The notes: generated by a model not told the origin, from the letters alone. Counted from the stretch's first letter, positions 26,262 to 34,196 are shown. The stretch: 64,000 nt of DNA from Microbacterium enclense (GCF_001456955.1 NZ_KQ758470.1:124001-188000); one strand, 5' to 3'. Numbers and translations are program-made.

Positions 26262-26609
26262 TCACAGCAGAGGGGCGAGTGCTCCCGCGGTCAGGCCGAG
26301 TGCCAGGGCGGTCCCGCCCACCGTGGTCGCCGCGACCAGCGACGCACGGTCGATGAGACGTCGGCGCGATTCGTTGGCCGGGTGCGTGGTCGAGCGCAGA
26401 GAGGACTTCGCGGTCTCGAGGGCGTCGTAACGTCCGATGGGCACTCCGTGCGCGTCGCGGGCGACGAATCCGCCAGCCACGGCATCCACGCATCCGAAGT
26501 ACTCGCCGCCGCGATGGGCCACCCAGAAGCCCGTGTCGACCTTCGCCCACAGGACGCGCACGGAGGCGATCGGCGTGGGGGATGCCAGTGAGGTGTCCGA
26601 CATCGTCAC
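26262..26609 (-). CDS. Uncharacterised protein with C-terminal membrane segment
   Basis: A 115-residue protein. The N-terminal half looks like a small beta domain (VRVLWAKVDTGFWVAHRGGEYFGCVD, then FVARDAHGVPIGRYDALETAKSSL). The last 28 residues form a hydrophobic helix (SLVAATTVGGTALALGLTAGALAPLL) that could anchor it. The GTG at 26609 overlaps the stop of the DUF7882-like gene; the ATG two codons on (26603) is an alternative. It is co-transcribed with that gene. Confidence 0.72.
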   Translation of the reverse strand: MTMSDTSLASPTPIASVRVLWAKVDTGFWVAHRGGEYFGCVDAVAGGFVARDAHGVPIGRYDALETAKSSLRSTTHPANESRRRLIDRASLVAATTVGGTALALGLTAGALAPLL

Positions 26610-26989
26610 GCCGCCACGGAGAAGGGGCGGCGGCGGCCGGCAGGTGCCGCCGTGCGAGCGGGTATGGCGCGCGGAGCCGTCTCGGTCGTGGGGATCTCGG
26701 CCGTGAGGTCGACGGTCAGGCCGGCGGAGGAGTTGGCCATGTCAGCCATGTTCTTCAGCGTCGAGGAACTGAGGGCTTCGGGCTCTGCCGAGTCGAAGAC
26801 GAAACGGAGGGGGATGGCCGGCTGCAGCCACAGGGTGGAACGACCGGGGGTGCCGTCGACGTGGGTCCAGCTGAGGGTGAAGCTCTCGCTGCGACGGAGC
26901 TTGGTCGTGACGACGACCTTGATGTGCGCGAGGAGGCGGTCGGGGATCTGGATCGACTCGGTCGACGTCCCGTAGAACAGGTGGCCCAT
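26606..26989 (-). CDS. DUF7882-like protein
   Basis: A 127-residue protein of a family common in Microbacteriaceae, often mislabelled 'ATP-dependent DNA ligase'. It begins MGHLFYGTS, then IQIPDRLLAHIKVVVTTKLRR and SFTLSWTHVDGTPGRSTLWL and PLRFVFD, the conserved core. Its molecular function is unknown. The tail after residue 95 is low complexity. It is transcribed divergently from a MarR regulator across an AT-rich spacer and is the likely target of that regulator. Confidence 0.8.
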   Translation of the reverse strand: MGHLFYGTSTESIQIPDRLLAHIKVVVTTKLRRSESFTLSWTHVDGTPGRSTLWLQPAIPLRFVFDSAEPEALSSSTLKNMADMANSSAGLTVDLTAEIPTTETAPRAIPARTAAPAGRRRPFSVAA

Positions 26990-27024
26990 GGGGTGCTCCC
27001 TTCAAAGCGATTAGCTGTAATGAG

Positions 27025-27076
27025 AACATACTCGCTTAGTAACTAGTTTGTCTAACTATTTGTTTCGATGTATAGT
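27025..27076. promoter_or_regulatory. Divergent promoter and putative MarR operator
   Basis: A conspicuously AT-rich island between the DUF7882-like gene and marR. On the + strand TTGTCT (27048-27053) and TATAGT (27071-27076), 17 bases apart, make an almost ideal promoter. On the minus strand TATGTT (27030-27025) is a -10 candidate. A direct repeat, TAACTAGTTTG (27040-27050) and TAACTATTTG (27053-27062), overlaps the + strand -35 and would place a bound regulator over both promoters. Confidence 0.7.
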
Positions 27077-27102
27077 CACGGTACGAGCGGGAGGAGTGTG
27101 CC

Positions 27103-27657
27103 ATGACAGACGTCGAAACCACGTCCCGCGCCCGTCCGACCGCGCAGCGTGCAGACGAGGTCACCTATTGGTACGGTGACGAGCCCGCGGACCGTCGCCA
27201 GCGCAGCAAGGCCGTCCTCGAGGCCCTGCGCATCTACCGCGCAGCCGAGGTCGCCATGCGCCGTCGCACGCGCGATTCCATGTCGATGGGCGAGAACGAA
27301 CTGCTCGTGTTGCGCTACCTCCTCCGTGATTCATCGCGACAGGTGCGACCGGGTGAGCTGACGAAGTACCTGGGCTTGTCGACGGCATCGACCACCGCGA
27401 TCCTCGACCGTCTCGAACGCTCCGGCCACATCACCCGGGCCGCCAACCCCGACGACCGACGGAGTATCTTCGTGCAGGTCACCCCGAGAGCCGACGCCGA
27501 GGTGCGTCACACGCTGGGCAACATGCACGACCGCATGCTCGCGGCCGTCATCGACATGACCCCCGACGAGTCCGCGGCCGTGGTCGCGTTCCTTCGGCGC
27601 ATGAGCGACGCGGTCGACGGCGTCGCCGTCGAAACGCCGGCGGTCGATTCCCCGTGA
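27103..27657 (+). CDS. MarR-family transcriptional regulator
   Basis: Winged-helix regulator of 184 residues. The DNA-binding region is MGENELLVLRYLLRDSSRQVRPGELTKYLGLSTASTTAILDRLERSGHITRAANPDDRRSIFV in outline (residues about 62-125), with the MarR wing motif DDRRS. The N-terminal 35 residues are an extension. It is expected to repress itself and the divergent DUF7882-like operon. GGGAGGA before the ATG is a good SD. Confidence 0.9.
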   Translation: MTDVETTSRARPTAQRADEVTYWYGDEPADRRQRSKAVLEALRIYRAAEVAMRRRTRDSMSMGENELLVLRYLLRDSSRQVRPGELTKYLGLSTASTTAILDRLERSGHITRAANPDDRRSIFVQVTPRADAEVRHTLGNMHDRMLAAVIDMTPDESAAVVAFLRRMSDAVDGVAVETPAVDSP

Positions 27658-27833
27658 TCTACGTGCTCGTCGGCGGCCCGCGCGACGGACAGCACGTGGA
27701 TGACCTGCCTCGCGGCTACCGCCTGTCGCTGGGCGATCCACAGCCTGAACCGTTCGCCGAGTTCGACACCGTGCGCGCCGTATGGTTCGAGCTCGATGAG
27801 GCGATGTTCCGTTCCGCCCAGCGCCGAGACTGA
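27654..27833 (+). CDS. Small protein downstream of marR
   Basis: A 59-codon frame from the GTG at 27654, which overlaps the marR stop (GTGA). It reads MIYVLVGGPRDGQHV ... YRLSLGDPQPEPF ... VRAVWFELDEAMF, which is compositionally protein-like. The VGGP-DG opening resembles small proteins common in actinobacteria and their phages. The function is unknown. Translational coupling supports expression together with the regulator. Confidence 0.65.
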   Translation: MIYVLVGGPRDGQHVDDLPRGYRLSLGDPQPEPFAEFDTVRAVWFELDEAMFRSAQRRD

Positions 27834-27902
27834 GGCGTATCCCACTCACGTCGTCCGGGCAACCCACCCCCGGTCCGCGAAGAGGGGCCGCAGGGTGGGC
27901 TC

Positions 27903-28256
27903 ATGCGATGCGTGACGTATGCCGGCGAGACCGTGACCACCACCGACGACGTCGCCGCGTCACTCGTCGAGCTGACGGCGGCCGTGGCGAAGGAAGGTCA
28001 GGCCGAGGCCGTCAGCATCCCCATCGTCACCGACGCCAGGAAGGTCGCGCAGGCCGAACTCGTCGTCGGCGTCGGCAATGACGTGCTGTCGTCGCCGGTG
28101 GAGTGGGACGACGAGGAGCCCGACTTCACGGCCGCCGCCGAGGAGCTGCGCAAGCACCGCTACTTCCCTCGCCCGCATCTGCGCGCCGTCGAGTCGGCAC
28201 CCGACGACGATGACGAGCCGATCGACTGGGACTTCGACCAGCCGACGCAGGCCTGA
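27903..28256 (+). CDS. Uncharacterised small protein
   Basis: A 117-residue protein. The N-terminal half forms an alpha/beta-like pattern (VTYAGETVTTTDDVAASLVELTAAVAKEG, then AVSIPIVTDARKVAQAELVVGVGNDVLSSPVEW). The C-terminus is acidic (DDDDEPIDWDFDQPTQA). No family is recognised. The ATG at 27903 has a weak SD (GGGTGGG). It follows the small marR-linked gene by 69 bases. Confidence 0.68.
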   Translation: MRCVTYAGETVTTTDDVAASLVELTAAVAKEGQAEAVSIPIVTDARKVAQAELVVGVGNDVLSSPVEWDDEEPDFTAAAEELRKHRYFPRPHLRAVESAPDDDDEPIDWDFDQPTQA

Positions 28257-28440
28257 CGTCGCGATCCGCGCCTCGGTCGTGTCGGTCTCGTCGTGCGACA
28301 CGAAAACGACGACGAGATGATCGCGAGGGTGAAAAGAGGGACGTAGGTCCTTCCCGCCATCGGGCATCGTGTCCGCCGGAACCCGGTGTCGTGTACGACA
28401 GTCTCGACGGTCCGCGCGTGCGACCCGAGAGAGGGGAACA

Positions 28441-29181
28441 ATGACACGGGGAGATGCGCTCGACGCCGACGACAAGCGAGGGGAGCGTTCGATCACCTGG
28501 TCTCGGCGGGCGATGGTCGGCGGTGCCGCCGTCGCCGTGCCCGCCATCGTGCTGACGGCGACCAGCCCGGCGCTTGCCGAGTCAGTCCCTTCTGCACCGG
28601 TCACGGTAACCGTTTCGGCGAACCCGTCGTCAGTTGCCACGGGGCGCTCGACCACGATCTCGGGCAATGTGTCGGGCGGTGCCGCCAACGGAGCCGGTCA
28701 ATCCGTGGTGTTGTCGTCGTCCGACGCGAACGTCACTCTGGCCCGGACCACATTGACGACAGACGCCTCCGGCAATTTCTCCACCACCGCGACAGTGTCG
28801 GAATCGGCGGAGTCTGGGACCGCCTCGATCACGGCGACATCTGGCGGCGTGTCGGCCGCGACCGCTGTGTCCTATGCGGCTGAGGCCGTGACGAGCGTGT
28901 CGATCAGCGTCAACCCCTCGATGGTGCCGCCGGACTCGGCGACGTCGGTGTCCGGGACCGTATCCGGAGCGTCGGGCGCTCTGCCCGGACGAAAGGTGAA
29001 TCTCTCATCGTCAGACGGCTCGGTGATCTTCTCGGATGAGTCGCCGGTCACCGACGGGTCCGGGAACTACTCCACAGACGCCATCATCCTGGCCTCCTCG
29101 CCGGCGCAGTTTGTGACGTTCACGGCGTCGTCCGGGGGGCGGAGCGCGTCGACCACGCTCGAGGTCACCAGCCCCGGTTGA
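28441..29181 (+). CDS. Tat-exported protein with two Ig-like domains
   Basis: A 246-residue protein. The N-terminus holds a twin-arginine signal (SRRAMVGGAAVAVPAIVL, cleavage after ALA near residue 47). Two bacterial Ig-like repeats follow, each opening with a VSISVNPSxV/VTVSANPSSV strand and a TSVSGTVSG-type strand. There is no cell-wall sorting motif or membrane anchor, so it is likely secreted. The protein is Ser/Thr-rich and codons look less GC-biased than in its neighbours. GAGAGGGG precedes the ATG. Confidence 0.78.
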   Translation: MTRGDALDADDKRGERSITWSRRAMVGGAAVAVPAIVLTATSPALAESVPSAPVTVTVSANPSSVATGRSTTISGNVSGGAANGAGQSVVLSSSDANVTLARTTLTTDASGNFSTTATVSESAESGTASITATSGGVSAATAVSYAAEAVTSVSISVNPSMVPPDSATSVSGTVSGASGALPGRKVNLSSSDGSVIFSDESPVTDGSGNYSTDAIILASSPAQFVTFTASSGGRSASTTLEVTSPG

Positions 29182-29223
29182 TCGATCGCCAGCAGGAATT
29201 CGATCCGGGGCAGCGTTCACGAG

Positions 29224-29505
29224 GTGAGCTCCTCGCCCCCCGCAGCCGACGGCCGCGAGCGTCAGCGACGGAGCATCCGTCACGCGCAAGCGCAACTCGC
29301 CGCCTTCGTGCGCAGCTCGGCCGACGACGTCGCTGAAGCCGCCCACACCGCGGAGGCGGCGCTGCGCAGCGCGCTGTCGTCGGGGGCGGGAGTGGAACGC
29401 GTCTCGGCGGAGTTGGAGGTCAGCCCCCGAGCGCTGCGGGCCATCGCCGACGGGTCGGTGCCGCTGCGCAGTCTTCACCCCGACGACCGCCTCCGGTTCG
29501 CCTGA
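29224..29505 (+). CDS. Uncharacterised small helical protein
   Basis: A 93-residue Ala/Arg-rich protein starting at GTG 29224. It appears largely helical (AQLAAFVRSSADDVAEAAHTAEAAL) and ends with a helix-turn-helix-like stretch (GVERVSAELEVSPRALRAIADG) near residues 60-82. No family is recognised. The stop lies 17 bases from the convergent DUF5684 gene. Confidence 0.55.
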   Translation: MSSSPPAADGRERQRRSIRHAQAQLAAFVRSSADDVAEAAHTAEAALRSALSSGAGVERVSAELEVSPRALRAIADGSVPLRSLHPDDRLRFA

Positions 29506-29522
29506 CGGCCTGGCCCGGCGGA

Positions 29523-29918
29523 TCAGGCGAGGCGCTCCGGGCGGTACCTGTCGTCGCTGAAGCCGATGACGAGGTACCCGATGATGTACAGGAACACGAG
29601 CAGGAAGAGCGAGAACACCCAGCCGTGGCCGAAGGCGCGCCCGATGCGCAGCTGCACGATGATGTGGAAGACGAAGCCGACGATGGGGATCAGATACAGC
29701 AGCGCGAACCACCCCGAGAACCCGGCGACCTTGGTGAGGAAGACGACATTGACGATCGGGATGATCGACAGCCAACCGGGGTACCCGGCCTTGGTGAACA
29801 CCTTCCACAACGCCACGACGGTGAGGACGTAGACGGCGACAGCGATGAGCGACGAGGTGCCGCCCAGCGCGAAGATCGAGGTCTGCTCGGTGATGGACGA
29901 CGGCGACGAGGTCAGCAT
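29523..29918 (-). CDS. DUF5684-family membrane protein
   Basis: A 131-residue protein with four predicted membrane helices. The family core is KVFTKAGYPGWLSIIPIVNVVFL, then FALLYLIPIVGFVFHIIVQLRIGRAFGHGWVFSLFLL. The gene at 62693-63349 is a longer paralogue with the same arrangement (KIFEKAGVQGKWRAWVPIYN). The function is unknown. The start codon is taken at 29918. Confidence 0.8.
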   Translation of the reverse strand: MLTSSPSSITEQTSIFALGGTSSLIAVAVYVLTVVALWKVFTKAGYPGWLSIIPIVNVVFLTKVAGFSGWFALLYLIPIVGFVFHIIVQLRIGRAFGHGWVFSLFLLVFLYIIGYLVIGFSDDRYRPERLA

Positions 29919-30016
29919 CCGCTCATCGTAGGGCCCGGGCGGTTCGGTCCGGACGGCGCCGGCCGGCAGAGCCGGGGTTACCCTCTGGGGAGGATGAGTC
30001 CAGGGACGGTGGCCGA

Positions 30017-30466
30017 ATGAGCGAGCGCAGGTTCGAGTGGGGCGGGCTCGGTGCCGATCGCGGCGACTACGTCACCGCGGCGGAGGCCCTCGCCATGCTC
30101 GAGGTGCTGTGCGTCGCCCAGGCCGACCTCTCGGTCTCGACCGCCGTCCGCGACGGTGCGGCGTGGGCGCGGTTCACGCGCGGGCAGCGGTGGGCGCTCG
30201 TGTCGACGCCCGGGTCGCGCTGGTTCTCCGTCGAGACCGACACGGGGCACCGGCTGCAACTCGTGGACGCGAACTCGTCGAAGGACCAGAGCGCTCAGCT
30301 CCTCGCCGCGTACGTCGACATCGCCGAGGCGTACGTTCGCGGCGACGCCCGGCCCGCGCCGGGGCGCGGCCTCGGCGGGTCCACCCTCACCGTCGAGGTC
30401 GACGGGCGTCAGGTGATCCTGACGCAGCCTCTCGCCCGACGCGTGCGTTCCCTGTTCGGCCGATAG
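30017..30466 (+). CDS. Uncharacterised protein
   Basis: A 149-residue soluble protein starting MSERRFEWGGLGADRGDYVTAAEAL. Central strands (WARFTRGQRWALVSTPGSRWFSVETDTGHRLQLVD) suggest a small mixed alpha/beta domain; a final beta segment reads LTVEVDGRQVILT. No family is recognised. TACCCT in the 40 bases upstream is a -10 candidate. Confidence 0.72.
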   Translation: MSERRFEWGGLGADRGDYVTAAEALAMLEVLCVAQADLSVSTAVRDGAAWARFTRGQRWALVSTPGSRWFSVETDTGHRLQLVDANSSKDQSAQLLAAYVDIAEAYVRGDARPAPGRGLGGSTLTVEVDGRQVILTQPLARRVRSLFGR

Positions 30467-30550
30467 GCCCGCGAGCGCCCGCGGTCAAGCCGCTGCGTCT
30501 CGACGACCGGCATTGCCAGGCTGGGGGTTCACGCGACGAAGGGACACCCC

Positions 30551-30736
30551 ATGAGCGACCCCCAGAACTCCGCCCCCGCAGAGGAGCCGGCCGACGACGC
30601 CGCCGACCTCGGGGACGACCCCACGGTCAAGCCGAGCCAGGAGAACGACCCCGACGAGGGATCGAAGGCACCCGCGAAAGACGACCCGAACGCCGACCAT
30701 CAGGCCACGGGGATCGGCGTCATCGGCGAAGAATGA
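30551..30736 (+). CDS. Small acidic disordered protein
   Basis: A 61-residue Asp/Glu/Pro-rich protein (MSDPQNSAPAEEPADD...) ending TGIGVIGEE. It is similar in style, though not in sequence, to the acidic protein at 26011-26172. No fold or function can be inferred. ACGAAGGGAC lies upstream of the ATG as a weak SD. Confidence 0.6.
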   Translation: MSDPQNSAPAEEPADDAADLGDDPTVKPSQENDPDEGSKAPAKDDPNADHQATGIGVIGEE

Positions 30737-30810
30737 CCCGGATGCCGCAGGGCAGCATTCGGCGTCCGCGGTACCGCCGCACGCCGTCGGGTCGAGCCGT
30801 CCCGCGGTGA

Positions 30811-30816
30811 TAACCT
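30811..30816 (+). promoter_or_regulatory. -10 box of tRNA-Arg
   Basis: TAACCT lies 10 bases before the first base of the tRNA, the expected position for its promoter. Confidence 0.5.
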
Positions 30817-30826
30817 GAAGCTGTCC

Positions 30827-30899
30827 GCCTCCGTAGCTCAGGGGATAGAGCGTTGGTTTCCGGTACCAAAGGTCGCAGGTTCGATTCCTGTCGGGGGCA
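30827..30899 (+). tRNA. tRNA-Arg (anticodon CCG)
   Basis: A complete 73-base cloverleaf. The acceptor GCCTCCG pairs with CGGGGGC (one T-G), D-arm GCTC/GAGC, anticodon stem TTGGT/ACCAA with loop TTCCGGT and anticodon CCG (codon CGG). The T-arm is GCAGG-TTCGATT-CCTGT. The discriminator is A and CCA is not encoded. CGG is an abundant Arg codon in such GC-rich genomes. Confidence 0.96.
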
Positions 30900-30908
30900 C
30901 AACGAACA

Positions 30909-30937
30909 GAAGGCCGCGATCACCGATCGCGGCCTTC
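30909..30937. terminator. Terminator after tRNA-Arg
   Basis: A perfect 13-bp stem (GAAGGCCGCGATC and complement, loop ACC) followed by GTCGTCTTCG. It lies between the tRNA and the convergent DUF2188-like gene and can serve both. Confidence 0.8.
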
Positions 30938-30953
30938 GTCGTCTTCGCCGTCT

Positions 30954-31160
30954 TCACTCCTCGTCGGTGACCGCGCCGGTCGGCTCGGCATCCTTCACGA
31001 AGTGCTGCGAGCCGAGCTCGTCGGCGGTGGCGCGTCCCTGATCGACCGCCTCCTCCTTGCTCGAGAAGCTGGCCGACAGCTCGGGGCGGCCCTCGACCGC
31101 GTTCTCCCACTGGCCGCGGTTGGATCGGGTTGTCACGTCGTTCTGGCTCATGGCATCCAT
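30954..31160 (-). CDS. DUF2188-like small protein
   Basis: A 68-residue protein with the DUF2188 pattern: VTTRSNRGQWENAVEGRPELSASFSSKEEAVDQGRATADELG, in which a W-x(4)-G strand is followed by a helix with conserved EA-A-A. The C-terminus is acidic. GGAGGTGTGAC immediately before the ATG at 31160 supports that start over the ATG three codons later. The function is unknown. Confidence 0.75.
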   Translation of the reverse strand: MDAMSQNDVTTRSNRGQWENAVEGRPELSASFSSKEEAVDQGRATADELGSQHFVKDAEPTGAVTDEE

Positions 31161-31271
31161 GTCACACCTCCGACGCGAAGCTCGCCCCCGTCTTGACACG
31201 CGTTGTCAAGAGCATCGGCCGGATGGGGGCCGTGTTGGCATGCTGGGTCGCACCTTCGAAAGGGGTTCGAC

Positions 31272-31526
31272 ATGAGTATCGGAGCCGGCATCGCCCTCTT
31301 CGTCATCGGGGCGATCCTCGCCTTCGCGGTGAACCTTCCCAACGAATACGTCAGCCTCAGCATGATCGGCTACATCATGATGGGCGCCGGCGTGGTCGTC
31401 TTCCTGATCGGCATCGTGCTGTTGGCGCGCCGCCGGCAGACCGACACGGTCACCCGCACCGAGAGCGCGGGCGGCGCCCAGGTCACCCGGTCGTCGACGC
31501 GTTCTTCGAACGACGACCTCGTCTGA
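31272..31526 (+). CDS. DUF6458-family membrane protein
   Basis: An 84-residue protein with two transmembrane helices (IGAGIALFVIGAILAFAV and IGYIMMGAGVVVFLIGIVLLARR) and a polar Thr/Ser/Arg tail, typical of the DUF6458 family in actinobacteria. The start at ATG 31272 has GAAAGGGG in front. The function is unknown. Confidence 0.82.
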   Translation: MSIGAGIALFVIGAILAFAVNLPNEYVSLSMIGYIMMGAGVVVFLIGIVLLARRRQTDTVTRTESAGGAQVTRSSTRSSNDDLV

Positions 31527-31557
31527 TGCGCGGGGGGACGACCCCCGGGGCGCCCTC

Positions 31558-32802
31558 GTGAGCGAGAGCAACCCGGCTGTCGCCGCGCGCGCCGAGGGAG
31601 AGCTGCTCGACGGGCGCTATCGGCTGGGCCGCCTCCTGGGCCGCGGCGGGTACGCGCGTGTATACGAAGCGGTCGACACGGCACTCGAGCGCACCGTGGC
31701 CCTCAAGATCATCGACGGCGACGGAGCCGATCCGGCCGACGTCGCTCGCGTGCGCTCCGAGATCCGCCTCCTTGCATCGCTGTCGCATCCCTCCCTGGTG
31801 ACGCTGTACGACGCCAAGCTGGCCGGGAGCCCTGCGTATCTGGTCATGGAGCTGATCGCGGGCCCGACCCTGACCGACCGCATCGCTCGCGGCCCGCTCC
31901 CCGCACCCGAGGTGGCGCGCATCGGTCGGGAGATCGCCGAGGCGTTCGCCGTCATCCACGCGCGCGGCATCGTGCACCGCGACGTGAAGCCGTCGAACAT
32001 CCTCATCCGCCCCGCCTCGCACACGGGCGAAACGCCTCGGGCCACCCTCGCCGACTTCGGCATCGCGGCGCTGGTGGGCGCCACGCGGGTCACGCAGGCC
32101 GACACCGTCATCGGCACCGCCGCCTACCTCAGCCCCGAACAGGCGAAGGGCACGCCCGCGGCCCCCTCCAGCGACGTATACGCGCTCGGGCTCGTCCTGC
32201 TCGAGGCGTTGACCGGAACCCGGCCGTTCGGGTCGCGGACGCCGCACGAAGCGCTCGCCGCCCGCCTCATCTCGCCGCCCGACATCCCCGCGGACGTGCC
32301 GCCGCCGTGGCGAGACGTCTTGCACCGCATGACCGCCCTCGAACCGGGCGAGAGACCGGATGCCGCGGGCGTCATCATGGCGCTGCGCACGCTCGCGGGC
32401 GGGTCGGCGGGCGCTTCATCGGTCGACGCGGCCACCGCGATCCTGCCGTCAGCGACCGCACCGACGCGCGCGTTCGGCGACGGCGACCGCACCGTCGCCC
32501 TGGCGCAGCCCGACGGCATCCGTTCGCCCGCGGCCGACGAACGCACGCGCGTGCTCTCCTCCGCTCCCGCCTCGTCCACGCCCGGTCGGCCTGCCTCGTC
32601 CCCGCCGGATCGCGATCCACGCCGCCGGTCGCGCACGGGTGTCATCGTGGCATCCGTCATCGCCGTCCTCCTCGCCGCGGGCGTGGCGGTGAGCGCGGTG
32701 GCGCTGGCGAACTCCGGCGCCAGCGCCGACCCGAACCTGCCGACGCTCCCGCAGCCGCTGGACCAGCACATGGACGACCTGTGGAAGGAAGTCGGACCGT
32801 GA
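31558..32802 (+). CDS. Serine/threonine protein kinase (PknB-like)
   Basis: Transmembrane Hanks-type kinase of 414 residues. The kinase domain spans about 20-275: glycine loop LGRGGYARVYEA near 28, catalytic Lys in VALK near 49, HRDVKPSN near 140, DFG near 167 and TAAYLSPEQAKG near 190. A linker rich in Ala/Thr/Pro precedes a single transmembrane helix at about 360-383. Only about 30 residues follow outside, with no PASTA domains. GTG 31558 follows the DUF6458 gene by 31 bases. The stop overlaps a lipoprotein gene that may act as its extracellular partner. Confidence 0.93.
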   Translation: MSESNPAVAARAEGELLDGRYRLGRLLGRGGYARVYEAVDTALERTVALKIIDGDGADPADVARVRSEIRLLASLSHPSLVTLYDAKLAGSPAYLVMELIAGPTLTDRIARGPLPAPEVARIGREIAEAFAVIHARGIVHRDVKPSNILIRPASHTGETPRATLADFGIAALVGATRVTQADTVIGTAAYLSPEQAKGTPAAPSSDVYALGLVLLEALTGTRPFGSRTPHEALAARLISPPDIPADVPPPWRDVLHRMTALEPGERPDAAGVIMALRTLAGGSAGASSVDAATAILPSATAPTRAFGDGDRTVALAQPDGIRSPAADERTRVLSSAPASSTPGRPASSPPDRDPRRRSRTGVIVASVIAVLLAAGVAVSAVALANSGASADPNLPTLPQPLDQHMDDLWKEVGP

Positions 32803-33332
32803 TCCGTCGCGCCGCCCCCGCTGCCGCGCTCGTGCTCGCCGCGGCCGTCGCGCTCGCCGCCTGCACGCCGCCGGCCGCCGAGCCCACCGCGTGGCAGCAA
32901 TCCGTCCGGACCGTCGCCGAGCAGGCGTCCGCGGGCGATTACGCGTCGGCGCTCGCGAGCCTCGGCGCGCTCGAGGCCGACGTCATCGCCCGTCGCGACG
33001 CGGGCGAGATCACCACGGCGGAGGCCGACGCCATCCTGGCGCGCATCGCGACCGTCCGCGCCGACCTGACCACCCCCGCGCCCACGCCGTCGGCATCACC
33101 GACTCCCGAGCAGACGAGCGAACCGGAGGAGACGGTCGAGCCGGAGGAGACCGCCGAGCCCACGCCTTCCGAGACGGTCGAGCCGACCCCGTCCGAGCCG
33201 TCGGAGGTCGAGGAGACCACACCCGCGAACGGCAACGGGAACAAGGGCCCGGGAAGCGGTGGCCCCGGCGGGAAAGACGACAAGAAGCCCGGCGACGAAG
33301 GCTCACCGGGACCGGGCAAGAAAGACGGCTGA
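32799..33332 (+). CDS. Putative lipoprotein with low-complexity tail
   Basis: A 177-residue protein with a signal peptide and lipobox (VALAAC, Cys near residue 21). A short helical region (residues 30-85, SVRTVAEQASAGDYASALASLGALEADVIARRDAGEITTAEADAIL in outline) follows. The tail is Pro/Thr/Glu repeats (EPEET, ETVEPTPSE) and then Gly/Lys/Asp. The GTG at 32799 overlaps the kinase stop (GTGA). Co-translation suggests it is a surface ligand or substrate of the kinase. Confidence 0.8.
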   Translation: MIRRAAPAAALVLAAAVALAACTPPAAEPTAWQQSVRTVAEQASAGDYASALASLGALEADVIARRDAGEITTAEADAILARIATVRADLTTPAPTPSASPTPEQTSEPEETVEPEETAEPTPSETVEPTPSEPSEVEETTPANGNGNKGPGSGGPGGKDDKKPGDEGSPGPGKKDG

Positions 33333-33386
33333 GCGGATTCCCGCCCGGTGGTCCCCGGGTGCTCGACAGCGTGCGAGGATTGCCCG

Positions 33387-34196
33387 GTGCCGCGCCGCGT
33401 GACCGCTGAACTCGACCTCGATCTGGGGTCGTCCGTCGACCTGATCCTCCAGATCACCGCGGCCCAGGGGGTGCCCGTCGCCGACGAGAAGCTCACCTTC
33501 TCGCAGGGCGAGCGCATCTACACGCCGACCGAGATCGTCGACCAGTCCGGCAGCCGTCTGCACCGCCTGACGGGGGAGCAGGGGCCGCTCTCGGTGCGCT
33601 ACGAAGCGGTCGTGTCCGGGCCCTCGCAGAGCCCCCGTGCGAGCGATCTCGAGACCATCACGTACCTCCGCCCGAGCCGCTACTGCCAGTCCGACGAGGT
33701 CTTCGCCCAGGCGCGCCGCCAGTTCCGCGGGCTCGCCGGCGTCGAGCTGCTCGCCGCCGTGTCGAACTTCGTGGCATCCACCGTCACCTACACGCCCGGA
33801 CTCAGCCTCGGCACCGACAGCGCCGTCACGACGCTGATGACCGGTCAGGGCGTCTGCCGCGACTACGCCCACGTCGTGATCGCGCTGCTGCGGGCCATGG
33901 ACATGCCCGCTCGCTACGCCGCCTGCTACGCGCCCGGGCTCGAGCCGATGGACTTCCACGCCGTCGCCGAGGCCTACATCGACGGCATCTGGTACGTCGT
34001 CGACGCCACCCGTCTCGCCGACCGTCGCTCTCTCGTGCGCATCGCCACCGGGCGCGACGCCGCCGACTGCGCCTTCCTCAGCTACCACGGCGGGTATGTC
34101 GGACTCGAGCGCATGCACGTCGACGCCGTGCTCGAAGACGAGAACCCGGATGCCACGACCCCCGACGACCACGAAGCGCTCGTGCAGATCGGCTGA
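33387..34196 (+). CDS. Transglutaminase-like domain protein
   Basis: A 269-residue protein with an N-terminal transglutaminase-associated beta domain and a transglutaminase-like core. The triad is visible: Cys in GQGVCRDYAHV near 155, His in MDFHAVAEAYI near 192 and Asp in WYVVDATRL near 208. Bacterial members are usually cysteine proteases or amidases rather than cross-linking enzymes. No signal peptide. The GTG at 33387 has GAGGA seven bases upstream; a GTG four codons later is also possible. Confidence 0.87.
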   Translation: MPRRVTAELDLDLGSSVDLILQITAAQGVPVADEKLTFSQGERIYTPTEIVDQSGSRLHRLTGEQGPLSVRYEAVVSGPSQSPRASDLETITYLRPSRYCQSDEVFAQARRQFRGLAGVELLAAVSNFVASTVTYTPGLSLGTDSAVTTLMTGQGVCRDYAHVVIALLRAMDMPARYAACYAPGLEPMDFHAVAEAYIDGIWYVVDATRLADRRSLVRIATGRDAADCAFLSYHGGYVGLERMHVDAVLEDENPDATTPDDHEALVQIG

